This document shows, one piece after another, positions 26,843-35,196 of a stretch of DNA of 64,000 bases. This DNA is from DASXUG01 sp964620425. GTDB taxonomy: Bacteria; Pseudomonadota; Gammaproteobacteria; Burkholderiales; Methylophilaceae. The translations under genes were made by a program, and so were the position numbers. Position 1 is the stretch's first letter. The number at the start of each line of letters is the position of its first letter. The notes beneath the pieces are model-generated. The model saw nothing but the letters and a program-made list of their open reading frames with translations, had not been told where the DNA came from and ran no database searches. The stretch spans positions 62,001-126,000 of the forward strand of contig CAZUGV010000003.1 of NCBI GenBank assembly GCA_964620425.1, read 5' to 3'.

Positions 26843-27961
26843 TTGCAATCGCTTAATATTTTATACCTAGGGCCAATTAGCGGCACTTGCTTAGACCGTG
26901 CAAACGCAATGAGGCGGCTAGGGCATCAAATCATGCACTTAGATCTTCGCAAACTTTTACCAAATACCATTTGGGTGGATCGGTTTACTTGGAAAATTGG
27001 TGGTCATTTATTTGCGCCATGGGTGCTGAGTCGGCTACCAAAACAGCTAACAGGTCAGCATTTTGATATTTGCTATGTCGATGGTGGTGAGTGGGTGACC
27101 CCCAAAGTGATTCAACTATTACGGCAATATGCCGATGTTGTAATTAATTACAATATTGATGACCCCTATGGATCACGCGATGGCGCAAGAAGCAAAGCAT
27201 ATCGTCAAAGCGTGCCATATTACGATTTGATGGTTGTTGTGCGTGAAGAAAATATCAGCGAAGCCAAAAAATTAGGCGCAAAAAACGTGATGCATGTATA
27301 TCGTGCCGCAGATGAGATGAACCATGCACCTCGCGAGCTAACCGAGCAAGATCACCAAAAGTGGGATTCTGAAGTCCTATTTTTAGGGACATGGATGCCA
27401 GAGCGAGGGGCATTTTTATTATCACTCATTCAACAAGGTGTGCCGCTTACCATACGTGGAGGTCGCTGGCAAAAAGCCCCAGAGTGGCCACAGCTACAAT
27501 CTTATTGGAAAGGCGGCAGCATCGCGGGCGATGATTATGCCAAAGCTATACAGTGCGCCAAGGTCAATATTGGCTTATTGTCTAAAGGTAATCGAGATTT
27601 ACATACCACGCGTTCCGCAGAAATACCTGCTATTGGTAGCCTATTTTGCGCGGAAAGAACCCGTGACCACCTAGCCATGTACCAAGAAGGGGTAGAAGCG
27701 CTATTTTGGCAAGACGCCAAAGAATGTGCAGAAATGTGTAAGTTCGCTTTAGAAAATGAACCCAGAAGGCGCGAGATTGCCCATGCTGGGCATGCACGGC
27801 TAAGAAAAAATGGTCATTATAACGAGCCAACAGCACAACAGATTATTGAAATGGCGATGAGTTTAGGGGCAAGTAACCAAAACCACCAGAGTCACCAAAG
27901 CCATACACAAAGTTCTAGCAAACAAGCTTCATCCATCCATGCGCGAGTTGAGAAAGGCTAA
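26843..27961 (+). CDS. CgeB-like glycosyltransferase family protein
   Basis: 372 residues from TTG 26843, preferred because GGAG lies about 7 bases upstream; the in-frame TTG 26831 would itself overlap that ribosome site. The protein resembles the CgeB-type glycosyltransferases: 'LNILYLGPISGTCLDRANAM' at the start, 'INYNIDDPYGSRDG' in the middle, and a C-terminal region with 'LFLGTWMPERGAFL', 'NIGLLSKGNRDLHTTRSAEI' and 'AIGSLFCAERTRDH'. It probably adds a sugar during EPS assembly. The C-terminus is rich in Gln/His/Ser ('NQNHQSHQSHTQSSSKQ'), a low-complexity tail with no assigned role. The stop is 2 bases before the next gene. Confidence 0.75.
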   Translation: MQSLNILYLGPISGTCLDRANAMRRLGHQIMHLDLRKLLPNTIWVDRFTWKIGGHLFAPWVLSRLPKQLTGQHFDICYVDGGEWVTPKVIQLLRQYADVVINYNIDDPYGSRDGARSKAYRQSVPYYDLMVVVREENISEAKKLGAKNVMHVYRAADEMNHAPRELTEQDHQKWDSEVLFLGTWMPERGAFLLSLIQQGVPLTIRGGRWQKAPEWPQLQSYWKGGSIAGDDYAKAIQCAKVNIGLLSKGNRDLHTTRSAEIPAIGSLFCAERTRDHLAMYQEGVEALFWQDAKECAEMCKFALENEPRRREIAHAGHARLRKNGHYNEPTAQQIIEMAMSLGASNQNHQSHQSHTQSSSKQASSIHARVEKG

Positions 27962-27963
27962 AG

Positions 27964-29538
27964 ATGCAACGCTCAGTATTTATCTCTAATGCTCTCTTTG
28001 TTCTCGCATTTATATCATTTGCGGCACAGTTTTTTATCGACTTCAGTGCGCTCAACATCGGTGCGGCATGTATTGTACTGAGTTCCAGCTTAATAACGCT
28101 CTGTTATCTGCGTTGGACAGATGCTTATGATTACTACCCAATTTCTAGTTTTGTATTATTTGGATTGCTTTTCACATCGTTATTGGGCGCACTTTTAGCG
28201 CAGTCCTTGTTATGGGCATCTCTCACTAAGGATTTGAGAATCCCTATACAAACTTTCAGCTATTTATCGATGTTCCAAATGTCCGCAATTATTGCCCATG
28301 TGTTTTATAGAATGCTCAATAAGACCAAGAGCACGCGACCATCCATTGTGCGTTACAGTTTAGAGAAAATGGGTCTATACCAAACACCCTCAATTGTAGT
28401 GGTCTGGGTGATGGGGGTTATCGGCCTAGCCAGTGCGATCTTGGCAAAGGGCGATGGGGGGAGCAAAATTGCCAATGGTATTCAGTTTATTATGTGGCTA
28501 CCCTTTATTATTCCCATTTATCGTGCCCGTTTTGGTAAAGAGTACTGTAATGCCAAGCTAAACTATATTTTGTTGGGGTTGTATACGCTTGTCATTGTGG
28601 TGATAGGTATTATTTTTAATGCGCGTGGATTTATGTTGATCGGCATGGTCACATTAGGGGCTGTTATATTTCTAGAAACCATGCGCAGCAAAAATAAATT
28701 TACCGTATCACAACTATTAAAAATACTGTTGTTATTGTTAGTGGGTGTAGCCGCATCTTTTCCACTTTCTGATCTTGCAACTGCGATGGCAGTAGCAAGG
28801 GCAGATCGGGGTAAAGTTTCAGATATCAAGGTCGCGCAAAACACATTTGAGATCATGACCGCCAAGCGTGATCAGATTCAGCGGTACCGGGAGGCTGGGG
28901 ATATTATTGCCGGTCATTCAAGTTACAATGAGCAATATATTGCTAATCCCCTGTTAGCTCGATTTGTGATGACCAAGTTTCATGACAATATATTCTATTA
29001 CGGCACAAAGTTAAATGATGCGGATGTGCAAGATTTAGCAGATTACACGCTTAACCAAATACCAGTATTGTTACCCTCAGACTTTCTTGAAATTAAATGG
29101 TTAAATCTAAAAATCGATAAATTAGCAACTACCTATTTTTCTGCTGGCGACTATGTGGTGATGTTAGCCACTGGAATTAAAGTTGGTGGTTTTAAAACGG
29201 GCTCCTCATTAGCACAAGGTTTTATATTGTTTGGTTATTTTGCGCCTATTTTGTTCATATTTTTAGCCGTATTGTTGTTTTATATCAAAGATTTATTTGC
29301 ATATAAAAACCAACTCGGGCTTGTTGTGATTGCGCCTATTGGGTTGTTCGGTTTATATGGAACTTTCATTAATGGTCTTAGTTTTGATGGTATTCAAGGC
29401 TATTTCACCACAATATTACGTAACTTTCCACAGAGTGTAATTTTATATGTGATGATTTATCAATTTGCACGCTTGGTGGATGCTGCTCTCAGCGCCTTAC
29501 GTAACTACAACTCAAAAAAATATTGGCTGAAGGCATAG
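27964..29538 (+). CDS. Polytopic membrane protein, candidate EPS repeat-unit polymerase (Wzy-like)
   Basis: 524 residues with about 11-12 predicted membrane helices. A large extracytoplasmic loop lies at ~275-400 ('ATAMAVARADRGKVSDIKVA', 'AGDIIAGHSSYNEQYIANPL'). This layout, many helices with one large periplasmic loop in the C-terminal half, is that of Wzy/O-antigen polymerases, and the gene lies between glycosyltransferase genes and a Wzx-like gene. Wzy proteins are poorly conserved, so the call rests on topology and position. No other polymerase candidate exists in the window. Confidence 0.65.
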   Translation: MQRSVFISNALFVLAFISFAAQFFIDFSALNIGAACIVLSSSLITLCYLRWTDAYDYYPISSFVLFGLLFTSLLGALLAQSLLWASLTKDLRIPIQTFSYLSMFQMSAIIAHVFYRMLNKTKSTRPSIVRYSLEKMGLYQTPSIVVVWVMGVIGLASAILAKGDGGSKIANGIQFIMWLPFIIPIYRARFGKEYCNAKLNYILLGLYTLVIVVIGIIFNARGFMLIGMVTLGAVIFLETMRSKNKFTVSQLLKILLLLLVGVAASFPLSDLATAMAVARADRGKVSDIKVAQNTFEIMTAKRDQIQRYREAGDIIAGHSSYNEQYIANPLLARFVMTKFHDNIFYYGTKLNDADVQDLADYTLNQIPVLLPSDFLEIKWLNLKIDKLATTYFSAGDYVVMLATGIKVGGFKTGSSLAQGFILFGYFAPILFIFLAVLLFYIKDLFAYKNQLGLVVIAPIGLFGLYGTFINGLSFDGIQGYFTTILRNFPQSVILYVMIYQFARLVDAALSALRNYNSKKYWLKA

Positions 29539-29542
29539 CGAT

Positions 29543-31081
29543 ATGTCGGCGTTTAAGCGTGTAGCATCGGGCAGCCTAGCCATGTGGATAAGAATGGGCT
29601 TGTCAATACTTTCGCAAGTGTTAATGGTACCCATTTTTTTAACTTATTGGTCTGCCAAACAATATGGTGCATGGTTGGCATTGCAATCGGTCTATAGCTT
29701 AGTCACAATGTTTGATACAGCCTATCAAACATATTTAGAAAATGAGTTTCTCAAAACAGGTAAAACGGCTTTTGCACAATACAAAGTTTTATTATTTAGC
29801 AGTTTGCCCTGCGTCATAGTGATTGGTCTTTTCCAAGCGGTTTTCTTCTACTTTTCAAGTCAAACCTCACAGTTTTCAGATTTAATGGGTTTGTCAAAAC
29901 CAGAAGATCAAGCACTACTCAGGCAGTGTACAACAGTGATTTTCATGTGGATGTTAGTGATGGTTGTTACCACATCCACATCTGGTGCTATCGGCCGCGC
30001 ATTATCCTCTATAGGTTACTTTTCAAGGTTTGCTTGGTGGGGCGTTTTGTATATGGCGTGCTCATCAATCATCCCAATTGTCGTGCTTATGCGAGGTGGC
30101 GATATACTTGAAGTTGGGATAGCCCAAGTCGTGATGATGCTCATTTATCACATTGTATGGTTTTGGGATGCCATCAAGATTATGCGAAAAGAATCAATTC
30201 AACCTGTTAAACCACAGTGGACTGTGGCGATTAGCTCTGTTAAATCATCCATATTTGTTTTTTTACGGTTATTGCTTGAGTTAAGCCGTCTACATGGTTT
30301 TCGGTTGCTTTTAGCGCCAATGGTAGGTTTAAAAAAACTTGCCGAATTTGCAACCCAAAGAACAATCGCAGGGGTTGCCACACAAAGTATGAACAATATT
30401 TATGGTCCACTCATGCCGGAGCTCATGCGCTATATACGTGAGCGCAACCAACCTAAAACAGACACCATATTTTCATTGATCTGGGCACTAAGCTCATTTT
30501 TACTTTGTCCACTTGTCTATTTTTTACAAGTGCTCATGCCGATTATTTACCCAGTGTGGACTCGTGGAAGATTCGAGTTTGATGCTTTGTTATTTATGGG
30601 TATATCGGCATCACTTTTAACGTATGCCATTTCTTTGCCAGCCAACGCTGTTTGTTCTGGTAATAATCTTGTCAAAATTCAGATGTATATTTCAATCGTG
30701 GCATTTGCTGTTTTGTTTGCTAGCTTGCCTGCCACCATTCCACTGCTTGGGCTTAAAGGCGCAGCTTTATCGTTGCTGTTAGCGGAAGTCGTTTCTGGAG
30801 TGTGTACTGTTTATGCTGCTTTAAAATGGTTAAGAGGCGCTGGGTTAACATGGCCTACTAGCATGTTTAAATTAGCAGGCTTTTCGCTCGTTACCACACT
30901 CATGTGCTGTACTTTTATTGCTGTTTGGCCATCAAGTACTTGGCTTGTTAGCTTGGTATTTTTGGGTTTGCTGGTTGTTTCGGCGCTTCAGTTTTGGCAC
31001 ATGCTGCCACTAGAGTCTCAGCAATATATACAACATCATTTACAACAACTTGCTAAGCGCACAGGGCTATTAGCCAAGTAA
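29543..31081 (+). CDS. Polysaccharide flippase-like membrane protein (Wzx/MATE-like)
   Basis: 512 residues with about 12-14 membrane helices. The opening 'GSLAMWIRMGLSILSQVLMV' plus 'PIFLTYWSAKQYGAWLALQS' and 'IGRALSSIGYFSRFAWWGVL' match the polysaccharide-transporter/Wzx type of the MOP superfamily. It would flip undecaprenyl-linked repeat units to the periplasmic side for the polymerase encoded 4 bases upstream. The two genes are probably translated together. Specific substrate unknown. Confidence 0.8.
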   Translation: MSAFKRVASGSLAMWIRMGLSILSQVLMVPIFLTYWSAKQYGAWLALQSVYSLVTMFDTAYQTYLENEFLKTGKTAFAQYKVLLFSSLPCVIVIGLFQAVFFYFSSQTSQFSDLMGLSKPEDQALLRQCTTVIFMWMLVMVVTTSTSGAIGRALSSIGYFSRFAWWGVLYMACSSIIPIVVLMRGGDILEVGIAQVVMMLIYHIVWFWDAIKIMRKESIQPVKPQWTVAISSVKSSIFVFLRLLLELSRLHGFRLLLAPMVGLKKLAEFATQRTIAGVATQSMNNIYGPLMPELMRYIRERNQPKTDTIFSLIWALSSFLLCPLVYFLQVLMPIIYPVWTRGRFEFDALLFMGISASLLTYAISLPANAVCSGNNLVKIQMYISIVAFAVLFASLPATIPLLGLKGAALSLLLAEVVSGVCTVYAALKWLRGAGLTWPTSMFKLAGFSLVTTLMCCTFIAVWPSSTWLVSLVFLGLLVVSALQFWHMLPLESQQYIQHHLQQLAKRTGLLAK

Positions 31082-31191
31082 CAGGATTCATGTTTTAAAA
31101 AGCAACCGAGTAAAACAGTATCTTGGTAGCGCAGTAACTTTCTTGTATAACCTTAGTTTTTTTGAGAAAAGCCCACTTGAGCGTAACCCAA

Positions 31192-32208
31192 ATGAATAAA
31201 AAAATTTCAATTATTATGCCATGCTATAACGGCCTAAAATACATTAAGCAAGCCATAGAGTCAGTGCTGGAACAAACCCATACAGATTGGGAGTTACTTA
31301 TCAGTGATGATGGTTCCAATGACGGAACCCGAGAATACTTGGCAACATTAACCGATATTCGAATTAAAATATTTTACCAAGATAAAAATCTTGGCATATT
31401 TGGCAACCTCAATTTTTTATTTGCCCAAGCTAGCGCTGAAATTTCGCAATTCTTATGTCAAGATGATTATTTTGCAAACACACAAGCGTTAGCTAGCGTA
31501 GTTACCACGTGGCAAAAGCTACCGCAAAATATTGCCTATATGCGCACTAGCCATGGCATTGATTCAAAAAAATCAAACCTAGCCCAGTTTGAAATGCAGG
31601 TTTTGCCAAGTATCGTAACGCCAGAAAGCTCGAATTTTTATTTTTATGTATTTGGCAATATCCCAGGTAATTTATCTAATTTATCGCTCAGAACATCCAC
31701 TGTAAAAAAACATGGTTGGTTCCGGCTTGATCTACCTTATGCGGGGGATTTTGAATTCTGGAGTCGCGTGGGGGCTACTGAAAGTTGGGCAATTTCCCCA
31801 CAACATATCGTGCATGTTAGGTCGCATTCAGAGCAGGCCTCAGTGACCCTCAACAAAAAAGGGGAGTTACTAGCACAGTTACGAACAGTGGTTGAGGGCT
31901 TATACCAATCATTGGTAAAACAAGGCTATAGTCCGTTTAAGCTTAAACTAATGGCAAGCGCAAATTACATCACTTTGCATCGAGATGCTGGGGTAAAAGC
32001 ATTCGTGCTGTCTGGCAATAAAAACTACCTTGCCTTGGTGCATCAACATTTTGATCAGTCACTATTCGCCTTAAACTATATTGCTTTATGGTCGATTTAC
32101 TTTGCTACGCTAGGTGGGCGTTTTTTTAGAGTAGAAACAGCTAAAATTTTATTTGGAAAGCAGTTCACAAAACTCAATAATACCTCTCAAGCATTTACAT
32201 TCGAATAA
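31192..32208 (+). CDS. Family 2 glycosyltransferase
   Basis: 338 residues from ATG 31192; the earlier TTG 31162 adds ten residues not typical of the family. The GT-A fold starts at once ('KISIIMPCYNGLKYIKQAIE'). It continues with 'HTDWELLISDDGSNDGT' (nucleotide-binding Asp) and 'ISQFLCQDDYF', whose D-D fits the DxD metal site. 'YAGDFEFWSRVG' contains the E/D and W elements near the catalytic base region. It inverts configuration when adding a sugar to the repeat unit. No good ribosome site is seen before the chosen start. Confidence 0.88.
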   Translation: MNKKISIIMPCYNGLKYIKQAIESVLEQTHTDWELLISDDGSNDGTREYLATLTDIRIKIFYQDKNLGIFGNLNFLFAQASAEISQFLCQDDYFANTQALASVVTTWQKLPQNIAYMRTSHGIDSKKSNLAQFEMQVLPSIVTPESSNFYFYVFGNIPGNLSNLSLRTSTVKKHGWFRLDLPYAGDFEFWSRVGATESWAISPQHIVHVRSHSEQASVTLNKKGELLAQLRTVVEGLYQSLVKQGYSPFKLKLMASANYITLHRDAGVKAFVLSGNKNYLALVHQHFDQSLFALNYIALWSIYFATLGGRFFRVETAKILFGKQFTKLNNTSQAFTFE

Positions 32209-32259
32209 TCCAGCCAAGAACCAGCTTGGGTTGGTAGCTTATTTTAGAAAACTTATCTC

Positions 32260-33441
32260 ATGTTAAATATAGACACTTTTGGTTTGCTACCGCCACTTTT
32301 AGCTCTAGCCGTCGCGGTATTGACGACGTATTTTATTAGGAAAATTGCTCCAACAAACACAAGTGATTCGAGAAAGAGTCGCTTTGTCTCTATTGATGGC
32401 TTACGTGGATATCTGGCATTTTTTGTTTTTATACATCATGCTGTTGTTTGGTATTTTTATTTACATTCAGGGGCATGGAAAATCCCACCTTCCAAGCTCT
32501 ATACGCACCTAGGTCAAACTAGTCTGTCATTTTTTTTCATGATTACGGCGTTTTTGTTTTTTTTGAAGTTGCTAGACAGTGATCATAAACCAATTGACTG
32601 GGCTAGGCTTTTTATTGCTAGAGTTTTACGGCTAGCGCCATTATATTTATTTGTTGTAGCAATTGTTTTTTTTATAGTAGCTTACTTAACAGGTGGTCAG
32701 TTAAAAATACCTTTATGGAAATTGGTTGCAGAGATAGTTAATTGGATTCTATTTTCAATTTATGGTATGACCAATATCAATGGGTTACCAAACACTGCAT
32801 TGATTGTTTCAGAAGTCACTTGGTCGTTATCGTATGAGTGGTTTTTTTATTTATTATTGCCATTCATGGCTATGATTGTGGGGAGGCGCTCAGTTCCAAT
32901 ATTCTATCTTTTCATCAGCCTTTTAACGATTGCGCTAATAATAGTGCTAAATCCTGATAGTAAATATGTTTTATCTTTTTTTGCGGGTATTTTTGCAGCG
33001 TATGCACTTCGGTTTGAAAGGGTTGTGCGTTTAGCAAATACAAGAGTTGCATCATGGGTTGCTATTGCTGTGCTTTTGATTGAAGTGAATGTTTATAGCT
33101 CTGCGTATAGCTTCATCCCCCAACTTTTAATATTTATTGCATTTTTGATATTGGTCTGTGGTAATGATTTATTTGGTGCTCTAAGTAACCAAGTATCTCG
33201 GGCTCTGGGTGAGGTTTCATATAGTATTTATTTACTTCATGGTATTTTACTTTTTATCGTGATGAACTTTGTCTTAGGTTTAGAGCAAGCAAGGATTTTA
33301 GATTGGCAGCATTATTGGCTTGTAATAATTTGTATCACGCCAATATTGATTTTGATTAGCTTTCTCACTTTTAGATTTATTGAATCACCTGCAATGAAGT
33401 CCACTTCTTTTGTTATGGATAAGCTAATAGCTAAAAGATAG
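32260..33441 (+). CDS. Acyltransferase family 3 membrane protein (OafA/YrhL-type)
   Basis: 393 residues with about ten membrane helices. The family's opening motif 'RFVSIDGLRGYLAFFVFIHH' contains the D-G-x-R-G and H-H elements. 'RLFIARVLRLAPLYLFVVAI' holds the R-x-x-R-x-x-P motif, and 'VTWSLSYEWFFYLLLP' and 'VSYSIYLLHGILLF' are also typical. Such enzymes O-acetylate or otherwise acylate sugars on the membrane. It would decorate the EPS repeat unit. The DNA is visibly richer in T runs than neighbouring genes, which may point to separate acquisition. Confidence 0.92.
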   Translation: MLNIDTFGLLPPLLALAVAVLTTYFIRKIAPTNTSDSRKSRFVSIDGLRGYLAFFVFIHHAVVWYFYLHSGAWKIPPSKLYTHLGQTSLSFFFMITAFLFFLKLLDSDHKPIDWARLFIARVLRLAPLYLFVVAIVFFIVAYLTGGQLKIPLWKLVAEIVNWILFSIYGMTNINGLPNTALIVSEVTWSLSYEWFFYLLLPFMAMIVGRRSVPIFYLFISLLTIALIIVLNPDSKYVLSFFAGIFAAYALRFERVVRLANTRVASWVAIAVLLIEVNVYSSAYSFIPQLLIFIAFLILVCGNDLFGALSNQVSRALGEVSYSIYLLHGILLFIVMNFVLGLEQARILDWQHYWLVIICITPILILISFLTFRFIESPAMKSTSFVMDKLIAKR

Positions 33442-33465
33442 ATGAAGAAAATTTGATAGGAAGTG

Positions 33466-34569
33466 ATGTTAACAAAACTAAATATTCAATCATCAAGGCT
33501 GAACGTCACTATTCAAACAACTGACCACAATTTATTACGTTGGACGGTGATGGCGATTGATGTAAATCCTATTTTTGCCAAGAGCTTAATTGAATTCTCA
33601 AGTCGTACTCCAGTATATTTAACCGATAGTATTTATCTCGAAAGGTATAACCCAGATGTTTCAGAGGTGCCTTTAAACACGCATATTGTTTTATGGGATG
33701 GAATTAATAGCTATTTTGAGTTGATGAATAAACAAGCAGCGTTAGTGCAACGCCCTGATTTAAAGTTTTTTGTGGTGGGTTGGCTCAAAGGGGTAACTAT
33801 TGCTGACCGTATGAATATTCAGCCTTTATACCCTGATGTGTTGCAAGATAGTGCAAAGGCGTGGGGTAATGTGTTTTCTTTTTACCAAAGTTTTTATGTG
33901 CCTTATTGGTATAGGCTACTTACAACTGGGCTTACGTTCACACGTTATTTTAAAAATTGGGTGAGCGATGCTCAAAAACACCGTGAATTAAGCCGTGGTG
34001 GCAAGATGGTGTTTTGTGGTTTAGTCACGCCTAGTGAGCATAATTTGAATGCATTTTTCATCGGTGTGGATTTGCCTGATTTACAAGCCGTATGCACCAA
34101 TTTATTGATTTTAGAATACAACAGCCCTGTCGCCGTTGTGAATCAAACCGTTTTTAAAGTGATAGAGGCGATAAAGGCGGTGGCCTCTTTAGAAGCCTCA
34201 GAGTTTGCTTGTATTTATTCAATTTTAAATCTTTTGCATAGAGTGAAAACCTTATCAATTTTGAATCAGTTAAATTCGGAATTGTTTGTGAATGAAGTGC
34301 GAAATAATCGCCGCTTTGACCCATACGATAGTTTTTTCTACTGTAATAACTTATATTTGGATTTTGGTAGCACCCGCGGACCAGATGCGATTTACCCTAG
34401 AACCATAGATATTGTGATGAAAAATAAGCAGTATATTTCATTACGGTTTTTGCATGCACAAACTTCAATTGCACAATATATCAATGCGTTGTCGCTTGAT
34501 GCTTTCTTGGTGCATTGCGAAAAAGATGCGCAGGCTGCTTTGCAGCGCCACCAATCCATGTTTACTTAA
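33466..34569 (+). CDS. Unrecognised protein in the EPS cluster
   Basis: 367 residues from ATG 33466; a GTG at 33463 is in frame, but AGGAAG is better spaced for the ATG. I do not recognise a family. There is no signal peptide or membrane helix. The sequence has a mixed alpha/beta look, with motifs such as 'THIVLWDGINSYFELMN', 'KFFVVGWLKGVTIADRM' and 'GGKMVFCGLVTPSEHNLN'. The last resembles the start of the second domain in GT-B glycosyltransferases. It closes the first part of the glycosyltransferase block, 24 bases after the acyltransferase. A cytoplasmic sugar-handling enzyme is possible but unproven. Confidence 0.7.
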   Translation: MLTKLNIQSSRLNVTIQTTDHNLLRWTVMAIDVNPIFAKSLIEFSSRTPVYLTDSIYLERYNPDVSEVPLNTHIVLWDGINSYFELMNKQAALVQRPDLKFFVVGWLKGVTIADRMNIQPLYPDVLQDSAKAWGNVFSFYQSFYVPYWYRLLTTGLTFTRYFKNWVSDAQKHRELSRGGKMVFCGLVTPSEHNLNAFFIGVDLPDLQAVCTNLLILEYNSPVAVVNQTVFKVIEAIKAVASLEASEFACIYSILNLLHRVKTLSILNQLNSELFVNEVRNNRRFDPYDSFFYCNNLYLDFGSTRGPDAIYPRTIDIVMKNKQYISLRFLHAQTSIAQYINALSLDAFLVHCEKDAQAALQRHQSMFT

Positions 34570-35196
34570 CTGGGATTTTTACCTACTATAAAGATCAGAT
34601 TTATTCAGTGGTGCGAATTTAACTTGGTCAGTGGTGATGAAACTAATTGGTCAGCTAAAAGTGAAAGCCAATTAAGCATTGTAGTGTGTTGATTGCCGTA
34701 TTTTTTTTTGGTTTATTGAGCGTTATGGCATAAAGCTAGGTAAAAATATCATTAAACAATACCAAATGTTTTGTTTTGGATTTTTTGGTATATTATTTGC
34801 TGTCAAATCCAAGTAAAATTCGGATTTATTGGTACAAAAATATTTGTAAGTGATATTTAAAAGGTTTTTATTCAAAAAAGAATCAGTCATCCAATGATTT
34901 AGCATCAATCAATATTTTTTCTCTATTTTCATTCAATTACTTTTTTAATTGATCGGGGGCGTAGCCAATAGTGGCCGTGTTTATGGCTGCTAAAAGCCTG
35001 GCACTATAGTCAAAGCTAGCGCTATGGCGGTAAGTTTTGTGACTGAAATTTGTCACTATGTTTTTTTATTTGTTAGAGTCTTTGCCGCCTTGTTGATATG
35101 ATAGTGGTAGATGGCTGGCAGTAATGCTGGGCGATTTTAACTAATAAGAACTACTTTTATTTGTCCTTGAGTTGAATATGCCTACTGGAGAGTGAT
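34570..35196. other. AT-rich intergenic region, 627 bases
   Basis: The largest non-coding gap in the window. No convincing coding frame. Between ~34953 and 35035 a more GC-rich patch holds short self-complementary runs (GCCA..TGGC, TAGCGCTA), and GTGAC/GTCAC pair near 35039-35055. These could be a leader RNA or regulator sites for the secreted beta-helix gene; I cannot match them to a known riboswitch. Confidence 0.35.

Noticed and set aside
34988..35010. TGGCAC as a possible sigma-54 promoter
   Set aside because: The GC of the -12 element is about three bases too far from the GG of the -24 element, and no TTGC follows.
34953..35060. Cyclic-di-GMP riboswitch in front of the beta-helix gene
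   Set aside because: The conserved GEMM core elements could not be found in the right order.
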